In this document: positions 8,160-10,988 of the stretch, piece after piece
Numbering within the stretch: the first letter of the stretch is position 1
Layout: each line of letters begins with the position of its first letter
Assembly (NCBI GenBank): GCA_003526065.1
Contig: DQBD01000184.1
Location: forward strand, 1 to 10,988
Length of the DNA: 10,988 bases
Reading direction: 5' to 3'
From: Gammaproteobacteria bacterium
GTDB lineage: Bacteria > Pseudomonadota > Gammaproteobacteria > Immundisolibacterales > Immundisolibacteraceae
Made by a program: the position numbers and the translations under genes
The notes under the pieces: model-generated
Told to the model about the DNA's origin: nothing
Seen by the model: the letters and a program-made list of their open reading frames with translations, nothing else
Databases searched by the model: none

Positions 8160-9143
8160 TCAGCGCGACGTCGACGGGTTGTCGTACAGCGCTGCGGCGC
8201 GGCGCAGCCGGTCGGCCAGCTCGGCGCGCAGCGCGGGGGGCGAGATGACTTCCACGTCCGGGCCGTAGCGCAGGATGTCGAGGATCAGCTCGGTTGCATC
8301 GCCGTAGGGCACCGTCAACTCGTAGCGGCCGTCGGTCAGCCAATGACCGCACTGGTCCGGGTGCCAGCGCTCGCTGGCCACCCAGCGGGCGCGACTGGCG
8401 GCGAAGCGCAGTACGGCCCGTTCGTGAGCCGGCCCGCCGAAGATGCCGTAGCTGGCATTGAAATGCCGGTCGACCTCCTCATCCGGCAACACGTGCGCCG
8501 GATCGGCGCCGTGACTGGCCTCGCTGATGGCATCCAGCGCAAAGGCGCGCAGCCCCTGACGGGTATGACACCAGCCGCCCAGGTACCAGTTGTCGCGGTA
8601 GCGGAACAGGCGCTGCGGGCTGACCTGGCGTTCGCTGTGTTCGCCGGTGCTGCGCGCCTGATAGCGAAAACGCAACTGCCGTCCGGCCAGGGTGGCGCTG
8701 ACCACGGAGCGGAAGATGGCCGGGTCGGTGGGCCGGCCGGCGACGGTGAGGACGCGAACCACCTGCGAGGCGCGCTGCGGTGACACGCCGCCGCGGGCCA
8801 GCAGGGCCATGATGCGCCCACGCAGCGTATGGAACTGTTCCGGCATGACGCCTTCGTCGAGCCCGCTCAGCAGACTCTGGACCAGCAGCAGCGCCTGCAG
8901 TTCGTCGGCGGAGAACCACAGCCCCGGCAATTGTGTGCGCGGCGCCGCGCCATCCAGACGGTAGCCGCGCGCCTCGGTGTCCCAGATGAGCGGCGCGTCG
9001 AACAGGCTTCGCAGTTCGGCGATGGCGCGCATCAGGGTGGCGCGCGAGCACTCCAGGTCAGCCTGCAGCGATTGAGCCGAACGCGGCTCCCGGCTGCTGG
9101 TGAACAGGGTGTACAGGCGGTAGATGCGATCGAAGCGGTCCAT
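8160..9143 (-). CDS. HTH/WYL-domain transcriptional regulator
   Basis: A 327-residue regulator of the YafY/WYL class. Residues 1-63 form a winged helix-turn-helix (MDRFDRIYRLYTLF at the start, SLQADLECSRATLMRAIAEL at 25-44). The WYL domain runs from about 139 to 210, with LRFRYQ at 157-162 and the block NWYLGGWC..RQGLRAFALDAI at 185-206, whose W-Y-L gives the family its name. HFNASYGIFGG at 227-237 leads into the C-terminal WCX domain. WYL domains sense nucleic acids or nucleotide-like ligands in the few studied cases; the ligand here is unknown. ATG at 9143 is chosen because MDRFDRIYRL is a typical family start; upstream ATGs at 9164 and 9224 would add non-conserved residues. It converges on der with 9 bp between stops and diverges from the GST gene, which it may control. 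Confidence 0.93.
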   Translation of the reverse strand: MDRFDRIYRLYTLFTSSREPRSAQSLQADLECSRATLMRAIAELRSLFDAPLIWDTEARGYRLDGAAPRTQLPGLWFSADELQALLLVQSLLSGLDEGVMPEQFHTLRGRIMALLARGGVSPQRASQVVRVLTVAGRPTDPAIFRSVVSATLAGRQLRFRYQARSTGEHSERQVSPQRLFRYRDNWYLGGWCHTRQGLRAFALDAISEASHGADPAHVLPDEEVDRHFNASYGIFGGPAHERAVLRFAASRARWVASERWHPDQCGHWLTDGRYELTVPYGDATELILDILRYGPDVEVISPPALRAELADRLRRAAALYDNPSTSR

Positions 9144-9179
9144 GCTGATAAATATTACATCCATGCGGGGCGTGTGCTT

Positions 9180-9215
9180 GCCGGTGCGCCGGTGGCATGC
9201 CACGCTTGCGCCGGC
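9180..9215. repeat. 36-bp imperfect dyad with perfect 12-bp core (candidate operator)
   Basis: The core GTGGCATGCCAC at 9192-9203 is its own reverse complement. The outer arms GCCGG (9180-9184) and CCGGC (9211-9215) are symmetric about the same centre (between 9197 and 9198), as is GC at 9186-9187 with GC at 9208-9209. In all, 13 of 18 position pairs are Watson-Crick and two more are G-T. The six-base direct repeat GCTTGC (9176-9181 and 9204-9209) overlaps it. It lies about 30 bp upstream of the GST start and 36 bp upstream of the regulator start, where an operator for a dimeric regulator would be expected. Binding by the WYL protein is inference. Confidence 0.6.
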
Positions 9216-9230
9216 TCGTTTCACCCATCC

Positions 9231-9237
9231 GAGGAGG
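9231..9237 (+). promoter_or_regulatory. strong ribosome binding site for the GST gene
   Basis: GAGGAGG sits 7 nt before the ATG at 9245 and decides that start over the in-frame ATG at 9197, which would place the Shine-Dalgarno and the dyad arm inside coding sequence. Confidence 0.85.
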
Positions 9238-9244
9238 TTTTCCC

Positions 9245-9859
9245 ATGCTCACGCTTTACGGTCAGTACATGTCGCGCGCCCAGCGCTGCCTGTGGACGCT
9301 GGAGGAACTGGGCGTGCCCTACCAGCACGTCAAGACCAACCAGACCCTGGGTGAATCGCGCACGCCGGAGTTTCTGAAGATCAACCCCAATGGGCACGTG
9401 CCGGCGCTCAAGGATGGCGATTTCATCCTGTGGGAATCGATGGCCATCGCCATGTACGTGGCCAAGAAGTACGGCCAGGGTAGCCTGTGGCCGGCCAGCG
9501 TGGAGGACGAGGGGCACGTCATGCAGTGGGCGCTGTGGGCGTCGCTGGAGGTCGAAACCTTCGTTGTCAATTTCCTGCGCCACGCCATGCTGTATCCGCC
9601 GGAGAAGCGCCGGCCGGAGCTGGCGGAAGAGGCACTTCGGGTGTTGCCGGCACCGCTGAAGGTGCTCGACGATGCACTGGCCGGGCGTGAATACCTCGTC
9701 GGCAACCGTTTCAGCGTCGCCGACATCAATGTGTCCACGGTACTTTTGCTGGCGGACGTCCACAAGCATCTGGGCGTGGACACGTTCGGCAACGTGACAG
9801 GCTGGCTGCAGCGCGTGGCCGATCGTCCGGCCTGGCAGAAGCTGCCGTCGTTGAAGTAA
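9245..9859 (+). CDS. glutathione S-transferase family protein
   Basis: A 204-residue cytosolic GST. Residues 1-78 are the thioredoxin-like domain: LTLYGQYMSRAQRCLWTLEELGVPYQ at the start, with Ser10 or nearby residues as candidate thiolate partners, then NPNGHVPALKDGDF with the cis-proline at 53, and the glutathione-anchoring pair Glu64-Ser65 in WESMAIAMYVAKKYG. Residues from about 90 are the all-helical domain, including YLVGNRFSVADINVSTVLLL at 150-169 with the N-capping box Ser157 to Asp160. The family conjugates glutathione to electrophiles or reduces peroxides; the actual substrate cannot be read from sequence. It is divergent from the WYL regulator and closed by a GC-rich hairpin, so it appears to be a single-gene unit. 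The assignment to a GST class is open. Confidence 0.95.
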   Translation: MLTLYGQYMSRAQRCLWTLEELGVPYQHVKTNQTLGESRTPEFLKINPNGHVPALKDGDFILWESMAIAMYVAKKYGQGSLWPASVEDEGHVMQWALWASLEVETFVVNFLRHAMLYPPEKRRPELAEEALRVLPAPLKVLDDALAGREYLVGNRFSVADINVSTVLLLADVHKHLGVDTFGNVTGWLQRVADRPAWQKLPSLK

Positions 9860-9864
9860 GGCTT

Positions 9865-9901
9865 CGGCCCGGCGCCCGGCAAGGGTGCCGGGCCGTTGTT
9901 G
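9865..9901 (+). terminator. probable rho-independent terminator after the GST gene
   Basis: CGGCCCGGCGCCC (9865-9877) and GGGTGCCGGGCCG (9883-9895) form a 13-bp stem with one G-U pair and a 5-nt loop GGCAA. The stem starts 5 nt after the GST stop codon. The following bases TTGTTGG give only a short, interrupted T tract, so termination may be partial. Stability and position support the call. Confidence 0.75.
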
Positions 9902-9952
9902 GCTGATTGCAGTCATGGCGGGCGCCGCGTGAGCGCCTAGCCTTTCAGTGGG

Positions 9953-9976
9953 GCGGCGGGCTTCGGGGCCTGCCGC
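9953..9976 (+). other. hairpin in the hsp20 leader
   Basis: GCGGCGGGC (9953-9961) pairs with GCCTGCCGC (9968-9976) in a 9-bp stem with one G-U pair and a 6-nt loop TTCGGG. It ends 9 nt before the hsp20 Shine-Dalgarno and is not followed by a T tract, so it is not a terminator. Whether it does anything in the mRNA is unknown. Confidence 0.5.
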
Positions 9977-9985
9977 ATCCGCAAC

Positions 9986-9992
9986 GGAGGTG
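9986..9992 (+). promoter_or_regulatory. ribosome binding site for hsp20
   Basis: GGAGGTG, 4 nt before the ATG at 9997 (7 nt counted from the end of the GGAG core at 9989), is a near-perfect Shine-Dalgarno and fixes the start. The 86 bases between the GST terminator and this site hold no convincing sigma-70 or sigma-32 promoter that I can see. Confidence 0.8.
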
Positions 9993-9996
9993 CGCC

Positions 9997-10515
9997 ATGA
10001 ATGACAAATCCAAGCCCGTCGAAGTCAAGAAATCGACCCACACGGCCGCGGGGCGGCAGATGTCCGGATTGCGAGAGCGGTGGGACAGCCTGTTCGACGA
10101 TTTCTTTACCGACTTTCCGCGTTGGTCGTCCCTGCGCCGGCCGTTCGACATCGAGCCGCTGCGTCGCCTGAGCGGTGGCGATCTGGTGCCGGCGGTGGAC
10201 GTGACCGAGCAGGACGCCCGGTACCTCATCAGTGTCGAACTGCCCGGCCTGGACGAGAGCGACATCAGCGTCGAGGTCCAGGACGACCTGCTCACCCTGC
10301 GCGGGGAGAAGCGTGCCGAGCGCGAGGAACAGGACAAGGGGTATCACCTGACCGAGCGCAGTTTCGGCAGCTTCACGCGCAGTTTCCGCTTGCCGGGTGA
10401 CGCCGACGTCGCCAAGGCGAGTGCCGGCTTCAGCAAGGGTGTGCTCAGCATCACGGTCCCGAAGAGTCCGCAGGCCCACAGCCAGGTGAAGAAGATAGAC
10501 ATCAAAAGCGCCTGA
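9997..10515 (+). CDS. small heat-shock protein, Hsp20/alpha-crystallin family
   Basis: A 172-residue ATP-independent holdase that keeps unfolding proteins soluble under stress until DnaK and ClpB act on them. Residues 1-60 are the variable N-terminal arm with an aromatic patch (WDSLFDDFFTDFPRW, 29-43). The alpha-crystallin domain spans about 64-156: VPAVDVTEQDARYLISVELPG, DISVEVQDDLLTLRGEKR, FTRSFRLPGDADV and the signature GVLSITVPK at 148-156. The C-terminal tail carries an I-x-I motif (IDI, 167-169) that joins dimers into larger oligomers. The arm is longer than in E. coli IbpA and the motif set resembles the Hsp20 (class A) proteins found in many proteobacteria. ATG at 9997 has a good ribosome site. 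A kinase-like gene begins directly after it, so they may share a transcript. Confidence 0.96.
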   Translation: MNDKSKPVEVKKSTHTAAGRQMSGLRERWDSLFDDFFTDFPRWSSLRRPFDIEPLRRLSGGDLVPAVDVTEQDARYLISVELPGLDESDISVEVQDDLLTLRGEKRAEREEQDKGYHLTERSFGSFTRSFRLPGDADVAKASAGFSKGVLSITVPKSPQAHSQVKKIDIKSA

Positions 10516-10561
10516 CTTGTCTGGCACGTTGGCGGCCGATCGACTGTCCGCCTGGCGGCGC

Positions 10562-10988
10562 ATGGTGGCGGCGCTGGTGGACACACTGGCCCACGAGGGC
10601 AAGCCGGTAAGGGTGATCGAGACCCACATCTCGGCGGTGCTGTTGGCCGGTGGCGATGCCTACAAGCTCAAGAAGCCGGTCGATCTCGGGTTCGTGGATT
10701 TCACGCGCCTGGCCGCGCGGCGTCACTTCTGCCGGGAAGAACTGCGCCTGAACCGTCGTCTGGCGTCGGCGCTGTACGTGGCGGTGGTGCCGGTCACCGG
10801 GCGCCTGGGTGCGCCCCGCTTCGAGGCCCCCGGCCGCGTGATCGACTACGCCGTGAAGATGCGTAGGTTCCCGGCGGCGGCGCAGTTCGATCACCTGCTG
10901 CGCGACGGACGCCTCGAGCCAGGACAGCTGGATGCACTGGTTGCCCGCCTGGCGCGTTTTCACGCTGACCTGCCGGCGGCGGCGCGTG
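10562..10988 (+). CDS. COG2187-type aminoglycoside-phosphotransferase-like protein, N-terminal part (runs off window)
   Basis: The open frame continues past the window end with no stop; 142 codons are visible from ATG 10562. Readable blocks are VIETHISAVLLAGGDAYKLKKPVDLGFVDF at 18-47, RRHFCREELRLNRRLA at about 53-68, IDYAVKMRRFP at about 102-112 and the helix ending LARFHADLP. This pattern matches the kinase-fold N-terminal half of the uncharacterised proteins annotated as aminoglycoside phosphotransferase with a following P-loop ATP-binding half (COG2187/COG0645). Substrate unknown; antibiotic resistance should not be assumed. Alternative in-frame starts are TTG 10517 and TTG 10529, and the frame is open from 10499; the TTG at 10517 would lie 1 nt after the hsp20 stop. 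None of the starts has a clear ribosome site. No terminator separates it from hsp20. Confidence 0.85.
   Translation, partial: MVAALVDTLAHEGKPVRVIETHISAVLLAGGDAYKLKKPVDLGFVDFTRLAARRHFCREELRLNRRLASALYVAVVPVTGRLGAPRFEAPGRVIDYAVKMRRFPAAAQFDHLLRDGRLEPGQLDALVARLARFHADLPAAAR

Larger units (their letters stand above)
9144..9244. promoter_or_regulatory. divergent regulatory region between the WYL regulator and GST genes
   Basis: This 101-bp gap separates two divergent start codons and must hold both promoters unless they lie in coding sequence. Near the WYL gene there is an AT-rich patch (9148-9157); on the minus strand it contains TAATAT (9152-9157), a -10-like hexamer so close to the ATG at 9143 that the transcript would be nearly leaderless. 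No good -35 accompanies it. The middle and GST-proximal half hold the dyad described separately. No clear sigma-70 promoter for the GST gene is visible. Confidence 0.5.

Noticed and set aside
9144..9224. Longer N-terminus of the WYL regulator from 9164 or 9224
   Set aside because: The added residues are not family-like and would cover the candidate operator; MDRFDRIYRL at 9143 is a typical start.
9896..9985. Sigma-32 heat-shock promoter for hsp20
   Set aside because: I looked for CTTGAA- and CCCCAT-like boxes at 13-15 bp spacing and found no acceptable pair.
8160..10988. Defence island suggested by the WYL regulator
   Set aside because: WYL regulators occur near phage-defence genes, but the neighbours here are a GST, Hsp20 and a COG2187-type protein, with no nuclease, helicase, transposase, toxin pair or CRISPR repeat.
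10562..10988. Antibiotic-resistance aminoglycoside phosphotransferase
   Set aside because: The visible blocks match the uncharacterised COG2187 family, not a known resistance enzyme.

Overview
The window reads as chromosomal DNA of a high-GC gammaproteobacterium (roughly two-thirds G+C by eye). The main support is gene order: ndk, rlmN, pilW, rodZ, hisS, yfgM, bamB and der on one strand is a conserved gammaproteobacterial block. The presence of pilW suggests a type IV pilus, and the unusually many GTG and TTG starts fit high GC. Genus or family cannot be fixed from what is visible.

Layout. Positions 1-153 hold two minus-strand tRNA genes: tRNA-Pro(UGG) complete, then tRNA-Arg(UCU) cut by the window edge. 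Their sigma-70-like promoter lies back to back with an extended -10 promoter that points at ndk. Positions 303-8150 hold eight plus-strand genes, tightly packed and often overlapping, so probably largely one operon or a few coupled transcripts. Their products make NTPs (Ndk), methylate 23S rRNA and tRNA (RlmN), support the type IV pilus (PilW), shape the cell (RodZ), charge tRNA-His (HisS), assist the translocon and outer-membrane assembly (YfgM, BamB), and mature the 50S subunit (Der). ispG, which lies between rodZ and hisS in E. coli, is absent here.

From 8160 the character changes to an accessory stress-type segment. A WYL-domain regulator is on the minus strand, convergent with der. It is divergent from a glutathione S-transferase gene, and the gap between them contains a 36-bp imperfect dyad with a perfect 12-bp core. 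A GC-rich hairpin that could be a terminator ends the GST unit. Next come a small heat-shock protein (Hsp20) with a hairpin in its leader and the start of a COG2187-type kinase-like gene that leaves the window.

I found no mobile element, CRISPR array, prophage or clear new system. The best leads are the dyad between the WYL and GST genes, the missing ispG, the hsp20 leader with its possible coupling to the kinase-like gene, and the concentration of non-ATG starts in the operon.
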